A DNA stretch of 64,000 bases from Clostridium algifaecis (GTDB lineage: Bacteria; Bacillota; Clostridia; Clostridiales; Clostridiaceae). Position numbers and translations under genes: made by a program. The stretch lies in NCBI RefSeq assembly GCF_017874415.1, contig NZ_JAGGLM010000010.1, forward strand, positions 1 through 64,000, read 5' to 3'. The notes beneath the pieces are model-generated. The model was not told where the DNA came from. It ran no database searches and worked only from the letters and a program-made list of their open reading frames with translations. This document shows, piece by piece, positions 17,175 through 25,223 of this stretch (position 1 is its first letter; every line of letters starts with the position of its first letter).

Positions 17175-18776
17175 TTATTCAAATGGTTTATATATGGACA
17201 TTATTTTCTCCGCTGTTTTTATTCCATCCACTGCAGCAGATATTATCCCGCCTGCAAAACCAGCACCTTCTCCACATGGATATAATCCGCTTACAGATAT
17301 ACTTTCTAAATTTTCATTTCTGGCTATTCTTACAGGTGCTGAAGTCCTAGTTTCAATTCCCGTTATAACTCCATCTCCATAAGAAAAGTTCTTTATCTTG
17401 CCCTCAAAATTTATAAATCCATCTTTTAACCCATTCACAACAGCCTCTGGAAGACATTTTCTTAAATCTCTGAATTCATATCCTGGTCTGTAGCTTGGCT
17501 CTACACTTCCAAATTCAGTTGATACAGTATCCTTCAAAAAATCTCTTATTAATTGCACTGGAGCTATATAATCTCCACCTCCAAGCTTATATGCCAGTTC
17601 TTCATAATGCCTTTGGAATTCTATACCGCTCAATGGAGAATTATCTTTAAAGTCATCTGTTCCCACAGTTACAACCACTGCTGAATTGGCATTTTTAGCA
17701 TTTCTTTTGTAATTACTCATGCCATTTGTAACAAGCCTGCCATCCTCTGACGAAGCCGCAACCACTTCTCCACCAGGGCACATGCAAAAGCTGTATACTC
17801 CTCTCCCATCTTTGCTCCTTGAAGTAAGCCTGTAATCCGCTGCTTTCAGTCTTGGATGTCCGGCATACCTTCCATATTGATTTACATCTATCATGTGCTG
17901 CAGATGTTCAACTCTGACACCTATAGCAAAAGGCTTTTGCTCCATAAATACATTCCTTTTTAAAAGCATTTCATATGTATCTCTTGAACTGTGTCCTATA
18001 GCAACTATCAAATTCTCGCATGGAATACTGTTATCCCCTATATTTATAGACTTTAATTTTTTATCTTTGACTGTTATATCCTTGAGTTTTGTGTCAAATA
18101 ATATTTCTCCGCCCTGTTTTGTTATTTTATTACGTATATTTTTTACAACCTTTTTTAATATATCAGTTCCAACATGAGGTTTTCCACTATACAATATATC
18201 TTCTGGTGCCCCACATTCTGCAAAAGTTTCAAGTACAAAACTGCATCTTTTATCTTTTATTCTGGTATTTAATTTTCCATCTGAAAAAGTACCTGCACCA
18301 CCTTCTCCAAATTGTACATTTGATTCTACGTTCAATTTGCCTGTCTTTTGAAATTCTTCTACAGTTTTTGTCCTATCCTCTACCTTTTCTCCTCTTTCTA
18401 TTATGATAGGTCTATATCCAAATTTTGAAAGCATAAGACCTGCAAACATTCCTGCCGGTCCCATGCCGACTATAACAGGTCTTGCTTTCATGCTCTTTGT
18501 ACCTGATGCTACATTGTTGTCACCTGTAATTGCTTCTTCGAAGATAACATCTTTATCTCGAACTTTTGATAATAATTTTTTTTCATTATCCAGATCAATC
18601 TCTACAATATAATTAAATTTTATTTTATTTTTTCTTCTGGCATCAATTGATTCTCTTAGTATTTTAAATTTTTTTATGTTCTTCTCACTTATTCTTAACT
18701 TTTTAGCTGCTTTCATCTTCAATTTATTCATATCTTCATCTATACTCAATGATAAATTGTTTATTCTAATTGACAT
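17175..18776 (-). CDS. FAD-dependent dehydrogenase-like protein (COG2509 type)
   Basis: A 533-aa flavoprotein of unknown reaction. An N-terminal segment of about 90 aa (basic, RISEKNIKKFKILRESIDARRK) precedes an FAD-binding Rossmann motif VGMGPAGMFAGLM near residue 105. Further blocks are GEGGAGTFSDGKL near 160, GRYAGHPRLKAADYRL, FCMCPGGEVV and a terminal YPCGEGAGFAGGI. It overlaps the cdaR end by 11 nt and is probably in one transcript with cdaA, cdaR and glmM. That placement is seen in several clostridia, but no function is established. The CPGG and CGEG cysteines may be redox-relevant. Confidence 0.8.
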   Translation of the reverse strand: MSIRINNLSLSIDEDMNKLKMKAAKKLRISEKNIKKFKILRESIDARRKNKIKFNYIVEIDLDNEKKLLSKVRDKDVIFEEAITGDNNVASGTKSMKARPVIVGMGPAGMFAGLMLSKFGYRPIIIERGEKVEDRTKTVEEFQKTGKLNVESNVQFGEGGAGTFSDGKLNTRIKDKRCSFVLETFAECGAPEDILYSGKPHVGTDILKKVVKNIRNKITKQGGEILFDTKLKDITVKDKKLKSINIGDNSIPCENLIVAIGHSSRDTYEMLLKRNVFMEQKPFAIGVRVEHLQHMIDVNQYGRYAGHPRLKAADYRLTSRSKDGRGVYSFCMCPGGEVVAASSEDGRLVTNGMSNYKRNAKNANSAVVVTVGTDDFKDNSPLSGIEFQRHYEELAYKLGGGDYIAPVQLIRDFLKDTVSTEFGSVEPSYRPGYEFRDLRKCLPEAVVNGLKDGFINFEGKIKNFSYGDGVITGIETRTSAPVRIARNENLESISVSGLYPCGEGAGFAGGIISAAVDGIKTAEKIMSIYKPFE

Positions 18777-20010
18777 TTGAAACCTCCGATGTTTTTTTAT
18801 TAATTTTAACCTTCACATTTTGTGGATTTTTAGATACAAGAGATACTCCATCAGGAAGATTTACATTTACAGAAACATTATTTTCTCCCTGTGATATAGA
18901 ACTCAAGTCCACAAAACATTGTACATCATTTTCATTTAAATTATTTATAATATTACTTTTTCCTGAAACTATGATAGATATAGAACTGTTTTCAACTTCA
19001 GCCGTGTAATTACCATCTAAATTTTTTGTCTGTATCTTAGAATTAATAGTCCTTTGAGAAATTTTGTTGTCATCATTAATTAAATTTATATTTAAAGTTA
19101 CATATCCACTGTTATTTAACAAATACACTTTATCAGGAACAATTAACTTTGCATTAATACCACCGCTGCTTGAAATTTTGCTCAAATCTACTGGCTCAGT
19201 ATCCAGACTGTTTATATTGGAAATAATTCTATAATCTCCTGCTATATCAATTTTACCGGGAGATGCAAATATTGATTTAATAGCTGCCCCTCCTTGAATG
19301 TTCCCTGTAGTTTTAATATTTACAGGTACACTTTTTACATTCTTTAAAGAAATATTTACTTCAACATATTGTGGTTTTATATATACATCTTTAACTATAT
19401 TTCCGTATGAATCTTCTGCTTGAAGGGCAACACTAACGCTTGTATCCCTTGAAATATTTCTTATGTTATAACTTGCAATTATCCTGTTTACACTATATAC
19501 CGAGCTTGCTGCCCCATATATATCAGCATTTTTTGTTTTTAAAACAGAATTAACTGCACGAAGTCCATTCTTAGTTTGACCATCTATTAAAACTTTTATA
19601 GGTAGATTTTTTTTTGCAAGAGTATCCAGTTTTATACTAAGCCACAGATTTTCATTGTTTACTATAGTTACATTTCCAGGACTTTTTTTAATCTCTACGG
19701 GAACTTTATTTTCACCTTTTTTCATAACATAAGATCCTAAATCACATTCAAGCTTAAAGTCTTCGGCTTTTATAGAAAAAATATCAGACGCATTGCCTTT
19801 TATCTCAATTGGTATCTCTAGATTTTTGTCATCTATCTCAACAAGCTTTGATTGGGAAAGTGCTTCTTTATTCACTATATTTACAGGCACAACAATTTTT
19901 CGCTGTCTAACCGGATTCTCTACATTAAATACATAAAGCCACAGTATAAATGAAGCAATAACACAGCAAATTTTTATGAGGATTTGGTTTTGTGAAATTT
20001 TTCTTTCCAT
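18766..20010 (-). CDS. cdaR: YbbR-domain regulator of diadenylate cyclase
   Basis: Membrane-anchored extracytoplasmic protein, 414 aa. One N-terminal transmembrane helix (about residues 10-28, ILIKICCVIASFILWLYVF) precedes several tandem YbbR-type beta-rich repeats. In Firmicutes CdaR binds CdaA and tunes c-di-AMP synthesis. Its start overlaps the cdaA end by 37 nt, so the two are translationally coupled. Confidence 0.9.
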   Translation of the reverse strand: MERKISQNQILIKICCVIASFILWLYVFNVENPVRQRKIVVPVNIVNKEALSQSKLVEIDDKNLEIPIEIKGNASDIFSIKAEDFKLECDLGSYVMKKGENKVPVEIKKSPGNVTIVNNENLWLSIKLDTLAKKNLPIKVLIDGQTKNGLRAVNSVLKTKNADIYGAASSVYSVNRIIASYNIRNISRDTSVSVALQAEDSYGNIVKDVYIKPQYVEVNISLKNVKSVPVNIKTTGNIQGGAAIKSIFASPGKIDIAGDYRIISNINSLDTEPVDLSKISSSGGINAKLIVPDKVYLLNNSGYVTLNINLINDDNKISQRTINSKIQTKNLDGNYTAEVENSSISIIVSGKSNIINNLNENDVQCFVDLSSISQGENNVSVNVNLPDGVSLVSKNPQNVKVKINKKTSEVSNVN

Positions 20011-20828
20011 TTATTCACCTTCTCCTTAAGAGTAACCTTTTTCTCCGATCTCTTTTTCATTATACGTATAAGCATATTCTCAAGTCTTTCCTTGGTGTAA
20101 TCCCTCGTAATCCTTCCATGTACAGCAAGTGAAATAGTCCCTGTTTCTTCAGATACAATTACCGTAAGTGCATCTGATTTTTCCGATATTCCAATCGCAG
20201 CTCTATGCCTTGTTCCCAATTTTTTATTTATATCATTGTTATGCGTAAGCGGCAGAAAACAGCCTGCCGACACTATTCTATCATTTCTTATTACAGTAGC
20301 TCCATCATGAAGTGGCGTATTCACAACAAATATATTTTCCAAAAGTGCAGAAGATACTATAGCGTCCAATCTAGTACCGGTTTTTATTATATCTCCAAGC
20401 CCTGTAACTTGTTCAATTACAATCAATGCTCCTGTCTTGCTTTTAGATAGGTTTTCTACTGAATTTACAATCTCAGTTATAACTTTTTTCATAACTTTCT
20501 CATCTTCTAATATGTGTCTGTCTACAAAGGCAGTTCTTCCCAAATGCTCAAGCGCACTTCTTATTTCTGGCTGAAATATAATAATAATTGAAAGAACTCC
20601 TATAGTTAAAGTTTTTGTAAGTATCCAGTTCAGCATGGTCAAATTAAAAAAACTACTTATTGGTATTAAAAATATTAAAAGAATAATTCCTTTTAAAAGC
20701 TGTTCTGCTCTGGTCTCTTTCATGAGCATATAGCCTTTATATAAAATATAAGATACTACAAGTATATCCATTACAGATGATATGCTCATATATCTTATCG
20801 AATTAATAAGCATTTGCAGCAGTTCCAT
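19974..20828 (-). CDS. cdaA: Membrane diadenylate cyclase CdaA
   Basis: Makes cyclic di-AMP from two ATP; EC 2.7.7.85. It has three N-terminal transmembrane helices (roughly residues 15-80), then the DAC domain with the catalytic LHDGATVI motif near residue 175 and the RHR motif in GTRHRAAIGISE near 208. Length is 284 aa, as usual. It heads the cdaA-cdaR-FAD protein-glmM transcript. On the opposite strand, 145-260 bp away, lies a c-di-AMP riboswitch, so signal and sensor are neighbours. Confidence 0.96.
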   Translation of the reverse strand: MELLQMLINSIRYMSISSVMDILVVSYILYKGYMLMKETRAEQLLKGIILLIFLIPISSFFNLTMLNWILTKTLTIGVLSIIIIFQPEIRSALEHLGRTAFVDRHILEDEKVMKKVITEIVNSVENLSKSKTGALIVIEQVTGLGDIIKTGTRLDAIVSSALLENIFVVNTPLHDGATVIRNDRIVSAGCFLPLTHNNDINKKLGTRHRAAIGISEKSDALTVIVSEETGTISLAVHGRITRDYTKERLENMLIRIMKKRSEKKVTLKEKVNKWKEKFHKTKSS

Positions 20829-20970
20829 TCATTTCACCATCCTTATAAAATATATATTTATAATTATACACTATTTAATATTGTTTATATGATAGGCAAA
20901 AAGTATTTTATAAAATTTTAATAAAATACTTTAAAATTAGTATTTTTTTTAATAAAACGGAAACAATATG

Positions 20971-21082
20971 ACTAGCCTAAGTTTAATAAAAAAACACGGG
21001 GAAACCAAAAAAAATTTAGGGGTGAATCGTATTTCACGTAGGTTATGCCTTTACCGAACCCGCCAGCTAACCCCGCAGGTAA
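20971..21082 (+). ncRNA. c-di-AMP riboswitch (ydaO/yuaA type)
   Basis: The block carries the hallmark pieces of the ydaO class: CACGGGGAAACCAA, then TTTAGGGGTGAATCGTA, and the 3' part CCGAACCCGCCAGCTAACCC followed by CGCAGGT. Known members of this class bind c-di-AMP and turn off cell-wall hydrolases and K+ or osmolyte transporters, matching the hydrolase downstream. Boundaries are approximate. The aptamer ends only about 5 nt before the AAGGAGAGG ribosome binding site and no terminator hairpin intervenes, suggesting control of translation. Confidence 0.9.
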
Positions 21083-21098
21083 TAAGGAGAGGATTTAA

Positions 21099-21623
21099 TT
21101 GAAAAAAATTTTTTGTTTCGTTAGTTTATTATTATTAGTTTTCAGCCCACTTGACACGGTATCTGCAGCTAATATGCTAAACAAAGATACCACCCTTTTT
21201 AATAATAATGAAGAAATAGTGCAGGTATTTAACTATTCAAATCAAAAACTATATGTAACACAAAAAGATGTAGATCTTATGGCAAAAGTAGTGTATGCAG
21301 AAAGTAACTCTGAACCTTTCGAGGGACAGGTAGCTGTAGCATCTGTCATATTAAATAGATTGAAATACCCTGAGTTTCCAAAAACCATAGAAAATGTAGT
21401 AAAACAAAAAGGTGCTTTTTCATGTGTAAGAAATGGTGAAATAAATGTAACACCAAATGAAAACAATTATAAGGCAGTATCACAGGCATTAAAGGGGGTC
21501 GACCCTACAGGCAAGGCTATATTTTTCTATAATCCTAAAATTGCCACTTCGATATGGATGAAAGATATAAATAAAACAAATGTTAAATCTATAGGAAATC
21601 ATGTCTTTTTTATGGCGGAATAA
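21099..21623 (+). CDS. SleB-type cell wall hydrolase, secreted
   Basis: Small 174-aa exported hydrolase. A signal peptide (IFCFVSLLLLVFSPLDTVSA, about residues 4-23) is followed by a Hydrolase_2/SleB catalytic domain: VYAESNSEPFEGQVAVAS with the likely catalytic Glu in YAESNSE, SVILNRLKYPEFP, then YNPKIATS. SleB family members cleave peptidoglycan (spore cortex or vegetative wall). The start is TTG at 21099, with AAGGAGAGG ahead. The gene is under the c-di-AMP riboswitch. It lacks the peptidoglycan-binding repeats of classical SleB, so a vegetative role is plausible. Confidence 0.88.
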   Translation: MKKIFCFVSLLLLVFSPLDTVSAANMLNKDTTLFNNNEEIVQVFNYSNQKLYVTQKDVDLMAKVVYAESNSEPFEGQVAVASVILNRLKYPEFPKTIENVVKQKGAFSCVRNGEINVTPNENNYKAVSQALKGVDPTGKAIFFYNPKIATSIWMKDINKTNVKSIGNHVFFMAE

Positions 21624-21642
21624 CATACAATCATTAATAATT

Positions 21643-21698
21643 TAAAAATAGGACCTGGTGCAGAATCAGTTGATTTTATCACCAAGTCCTATTTTTTA
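21643..21698. terminator. Bidirectional terminator between SleB-like gene and thioredoxin reductase
   Basis: Stem AAAAATAGGACCTGGTG pairs with CACCAAGTCCTATTTTT around a loop of about 20 nt. A and T runs on the two sides make it usable in both directions. It reaches the stop codon of the minus-strand gene. Confidence 0.8.
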
Positions 21699-22568
21699 TG
21701 ACAATTTGACCATTGAATCAAGATAAGTAACTGCATTTAACGCTGCCACCTGGCCTTGTCCTGCAGATTTAATATACTGATATGGCTTTCCCGTACAATC
21801 TCCTGCCGCAAAACATCCTTTTATATTGGTCTTCATATCTAGATTGACTTTTATATGATTGTTTTCCATCTCAAGCCCTGGTACTAATTGAGTTGGCGAA
21901 ACACTATCCTTTAAAACAAATACTCCATCTGTTGCAATTTCATTATTTTCAAATACTACTTTATCAACTTTGTCTGTCCCCTGTATTTCTACAACCCTAT
22001 CATTTAAAATTTTTATATTTTCATTTAAAGCTAGTTCCTTTTTATACATAGGCACATAATAAGTTGTCTTAGCCAGTTCACTTACATAATTTGCATCATC
22101 TTCAGCTTCTTTATTGTACCCTATAATGGTTACTGTCTTTCCTTTATAAAGCGGTGCATCACAGGTAGCACAATATCCTACTCCTTTTCCTAAAAATTTC
22201 TCTTCTCCTTTTAATGGTTTAGTATATTCAATTCCAGTCGCAAGTATTATAGTTTTCGATTCATACATTTTTCCATTTACATCTAATGCAAAATAATCAC
22301 CCATAGCATATACTTCATTTATTCTTTCAAACGTTATGGATATGCCCAAATTTTCTATATGCTCTTTAAACCTATCTCTCAGTTCGATACCTGTAATATC
22401 ATAAAATCCAAGATAATTATTTATTTTAGGTGCCTTAATTATCTTATTGCTAAGCTCTTGTATTCCAAATACAATTATGTTTTTATTCCTTACTTTAGCA
22501 TTAATAGCAGCAGAAAGTCCAGCAGGTCCGCTGCCTATTATAGCTATATCATACCTAGTATTTTCCAT
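21696..22568 (-). CDS. Thioredoxin reductase-like flavoprotein, lacking NADPH motifs
   Basis: 290-aa flavoenzyme next to thioredoxin. The FAD fold GSGPAGLSAAINA (residues 12-24), the redox CATC pair (in GYCATCDAPLYKG, near 135) and the C-terminal AAGDCTGKPYQYIKSAGQGQVAA are present. The second dinucleotide site is not canonical: VTIIGYNKEAEDDA replaces the usual GGGNSA, and YYVPMYKKE replaces the HRRxxxR motif that binds NADPH phosphate. This is the pattern described for ferredoxin-linked thioredoxin reductases (FFTR) known from clostridia. The electron donor may therefore be ferredoxin; this is inference from missing motifs. GAGGTG precedes the ATG. Confidence 0.85.
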   Translation of the reverse strand: MENTRYDIAIIGSGPAGLSAAINAKVRNKNIIVFGIQELSNKIIKAPKINNYLGFYDITGIELRDRFKEHIENLGISITFERINEVYAMGDYFALDVNGKMYESKTIILATGIEYTKPLKGEEKFLGKGVGYCATCDAPLYKGKTVTIIGYNKEAEDDANYVSELAKTTYYVPMYKKELALNENIKILNDRVVEIQGTDKVDKVVFENNEIATDGVFVLKDSVSPTQLVPGLEMENNHIKVNLDMKTNIKGCFAAGDCTGKPYQYIKSAGQGQVAALNAVTYLDSMVKLS

Positions 22569-22591
22569 TTAATCACACCTCATTTTATATA

Positions 22592-22634
22592 GTAAAATGA
22601 CAAATTAACACAGGAATGTTAATTTGTCATTTGA
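22592..22634. terminator. Hairpin between trxA and the reductase gene
   Basis: Perfect 16-bp inverted repeat AAATGACAAATTAACA/TGTTAATTTGTCATTT with a 6-nt loop. On the minus strand it follows trxA and ends CATTTTA, a weak T run, so it may be a partial terminator giving more trxA than reductase mRNA. Confidence 0.5.
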
Positions 22635-22656
22635 TTATTATTTCTTCACATCGTAT

Positions 22657-22974
22657 TTATATATGCTTCTCCAACACTTCTTTTACTGCCTGTTTTGGTT
22701 TGAAACCTACAAATTTATCCACAACATTTCCATCTTTAAAAACTATTACAGTTGGAATACTTGATATTTTAAATTCAGATGCTATATTAGGATTTTCATC
22801 TACATTTAATTTGAAAAATTTAACCTTTTCTCCTAATTCTCCTGAAACTTCATCCATTATAGGAGAAAGCATTTTACATGGTCCACACCAAGAAGCCCAA
22901 AAATCTACAACTACTGGTGTAGATGCCTGATTGATTGATGTTGAAAAATTTTCATCCTTTATTTCTTCTATCAT
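22657..22974 (-). CDS. trxA: Thioredoxin
   Basis: 105-aa cytosolic disulfide reductase with the canonical active site WASWCGPCKML at about residues 28-38 and the cis-proline block SSIPTVIVFKDG near 72. AAGGAGGG precedes the ATG. It is upstream of, and probably cotranscribed with, the reductase-like gene. A palindrome ATACCC-TATAT-GGGTAT lies just upstream of its ribosome binding site. Confidence 0.97.
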   Translation of the reverse strand: MIEEIKDENFSTSINQASTPVVVDFWASWCGPCKMLSPIMDEVSGELGEKVKFFKLNVDENPNIASEFKISSIPTVIVFKDGNVVDKFVGFKPKQAVKEVLEKHI

Positions 22975-22989
22975 TTTTTTGCCCTCCTT

Positions 22990-23006
22990 ATACCCTATAT
23001 GGGTAT
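22990..23006. promoter_or_regulatory. ATACCC(N5)GGGTAT palindrome before trxA
   Basis: Perfect 6-bp arms around TATAT, placed 16-32 nt upstream of the trxA ATG. It resembles operators of CsoR/CstR-type copper or persulfide repressors (runs of C and G inside ATA...TAT). No such repressor gene is in the window, so the assignment is tentative. Confidence 0.35.
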
Positions 23007-23064
23007 GTTTATTAATTATATTTTATACTCTATTTTAAAGTTAGTCAATATATTTATATATTTT

Positions 23065-24291
23065 TTAATTGTCTGTAATAGCTTTTACTATAGAATTATT
23101 ATATATAGATGATGGATAATTATCCGATAATTTTTCAGCATAATTCTTCGCCTTATTTTTATCCAATTTATTATATATAATTACAAGTCTGTATAATACA
23201 GTACTCTCATAATCTCCATCTGAATATTTTCCATCATATTCGCTGTAATACTTTATAGCATTTTCAACATCTCCCGATGAATCTAAACTGTATCCCATCA
23301 TATAGATTATATCTGGATATGTGTTTGTATCTTTTCCATAATCAACAGCTTTTTTTAAGTATTTTTTTGCATTGGTATAATCTCCATTTTTTATATATGC
23401 ACAACCTTTTTCATAAAAATACTCAACCCCATCTGAGACCAAAATATCATTGGCACTCGACAGAAGTATCTTATCATTAGCAGATAATTTACTGTTCTTA
23501 AATTTTTCAACTGCATTATAAATTTCATCATAATTTTTATTTTCAATATAACTTTTTATATTATTATATGGGAAAGCATTATTTTTAATCTTTACAGGTT
23601 GTTTACTACTTTTTTGTAATTTACTATTAGTCCCATTGTTTGTCTTAATTGCCTTGCTTACTTTGTTAGATTTAAAATAAGCGATTTTTTTATTTTTTAT
23701 TAGATAAATTCCAGATAAGGCAGCAATCACTATAATACACACTAAAACTATAGAAATTACTTTTTTCATATTAAACTTTTTTTTAATTACATTTATATCT
23801 TCCATATTTTTTTTCGTATCTGCTGCCATCTTATTTTTAACATCAATTTTAAATACATTATCCAACATATCAAGTGCTTCAGTATACTGACCTTTCTTTA
23901 TATAACATACAGCTAGATAATTATTTACATTAATTGTGTTAAAAGAACTTTTGCTGCAATTTTCAAGTAGATCAATAGCTTCATTTATTTCCAACTTTTT
24001 AATCAAGACCAAAGATTTTTTATAAAAATTCAATCTGTTTACATCATCTTTAGAGCTTTCAAGATATTTTTTTGAAACTTTATCCTTATTTACTTCATAA
24101 TTCATCTTCCATAACTTTTGAGCTGTATCAAGTTCTCCTTTTAAATACATAATAAGTCCTTTTAAATTAATTGATGACCTATTTTTTATATTTATGGATA
24201 TGCTTTCTTCACACAGCTCCATAGCTTTATCTATATAACCATTGTTATATTTCTTCAAAGCCTTAAAATATATTTTTTGAGATTTGTCCAT
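23065..24291 (-). CDS. TPR-repeat membrane protein, function unknown
   Basis: 408-aa protein with cytosolic N-terminal TPR-like helices (about residues 1-165), one transmembrane segment (VISIVLVCIIVIAALSGIYLI, near 180-200) and external C-terminal TPR repeats (about 270-408). The start chosen is the ATG at 24291, because AAGGAGC lies 7 nt ahead; an in-frame TTG at 24318 has no binding site. It follows the lipoprotein gene by 36 bp. The topology suggests a scaffold linking cytoplasm and envelope; nothing identifies a partner. Confidence 0.7.
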   Translation of the reverse strand: MDKSQKIYFKALKKYNNGYIDKAMELCEESISINIKNRSSINLKGLIMYLKGELDTAQKLWKMNYEVNKDKVSKKYLESSKDDVNRLNFYKKSLVLIKKLEINEAIDLLENCSKSSFNTINVNNYLAVCYIKKGQYTEALDMLDNVFKIDVKNKMAADTKKNMEDINVIKKKFNMKKVISIVLVCIIVIAALSGIYLIKNKKIAYFKSNKVSKAIKTNNGTNSKLQKSSKQPVKIKNNAFPYNNIKSYIENKNYDEIYNAVEKFKNSKLSANDKILLSSANDILVSDGVEYFYEKGCAYIKNGDYTNAKKYLKKAVDYGKDTNTYPDIIYMMGYSLDSSGDVENAIKYYSEYDGKYSDGDYESTVLYRLVIIYNKLDKNKAKNYAEKLSDNYPSSIYNNSIVKAITDN

Positions 24292-24327
24292 AATGTAGCT
24301 CCTTAATAGTTTAACCAATATTATATA

Positions 24328-25086
24328 TTAAATTTCTAAAATTATTTTCCCATTTGAATCTTTAACTTGCATTTTTTTGTTTAGATTTGTATTAAATGAT
24401 TCTAATGTCCATTCCTCTACGTGGGATTTATTATACACATCATCATCATATACATTTATCTTTAAATTCAATTTATCATCATTTTTCTGTACAGACATTA
24501 TTTGCTGTTTATCACTTGGTGTTTTCAAAACCAAATATACTTTTTCTGTATTTATATTTAACATATATAAATTTCCGCCTTTTGAAACTGTACCTGAAGA
24601 CGATCCGATAATAACTAATAAATTTTCATTGTCAGCCCATTCAACAAACCTTGGTGACTTTTTAGGATTATTTTTGATTTGAAAGCAAATTATTTTATTT
24701 TTACCTTTTACTATTATCTTTCCTTGTCCTTCTTCTAAAGCATCTTCACCTTTTCCCTCTATTGATGCACTATAAGTACCATCCTCTGAGCTTTTCCATG
24801 GAGTATTAAAATCTATTTTTGCAGTACTTTCTAGTTCTTCCTTAGTGAATTCAATTCCACCTGAATTTTTATAAGTATCATTTGATTTTACTTTATCTTC
24901 CTGCAAATCACCTTTAGCTTGTGAATTACTGCTATTAGTTTTCTGTTCCAGTTTTTGAGAGTTCTCAGAATTATTTTTATTGTCAGTTTGAGAATCTGAT
25001 TTTTTTGTGCACGATGTTAATGATAATACTAAAATAATAATAGATGAGATTATAAGTATAAATTTTCTTATTTTAAAATTCTTCAT
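24328..25086 (-). CDS. Lipoprotein, function unknown
   Basis: 252 aa. The type II signal peptide ends in lipobox LTSC with Cys26 as the lipidated residue. A low-complexity Ser/Asn/Lys/Gln linker (about 27-75) precedes a globular part beginning FTKEELESTAKIDF. Segments such as RFVEWADNENLLVIIGSSSG and GGNLYMLNINTEKVYLVLK look like a beta-propeller-like or DUF4652-type fold; I cannot name the family with certainty. AGGAGGG precedes the ATG. It pairs with the TPR membrane gene downstream. Confidence 0.75.
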   Translation of the reverse strand: MKNFKIRKFILIISSIIILVLSLTSCTKKSDSQTDNKNNSENSQKLEQKTNSSNSQAKGDLQEDKVKSNDTYKNSGGIEFTKEELESTAKIDFNTPWKSSEDGTYSASIEGKGEDALEEGQGKIIVKGKNKIICFQIKNNPKKSPRFVEWADNENLLVIIGSSSGTVSKGGNLYMLNINTEKVYLVLKTPSDKQQIMSVQKNDDKLNLKINVYDDDVYNKSHVEEWTLESFNTNLNKKMQVKDSNGKIILEI

Positions 25087-25162
25087 GGAATTCCCTCCTC
25101 ATTAAAGTTATATATTGTATTTATAGATTATCAGTAAATCTAAACTTTTTCAATGGTATATA

Positions 25163-25210
25163 AAAAAGGTTTCAAATTATGGCTAATTATAGCTAATTTG
25201 AAACCTTTTT
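25163..25210 (-). terminator. ptsI terminator
   Basis: Strong hairpin AAAAAGGTTTCAAATTA/TAATTTGAAACCTTTTT with a 14-nt loop, ending 14 bp behind the ptsI stop. The T run of the minus-strand transcript is part of the stem foot. Confidence 0.8.
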
Positions 25211-25223
25211 GAATAATATCGTT

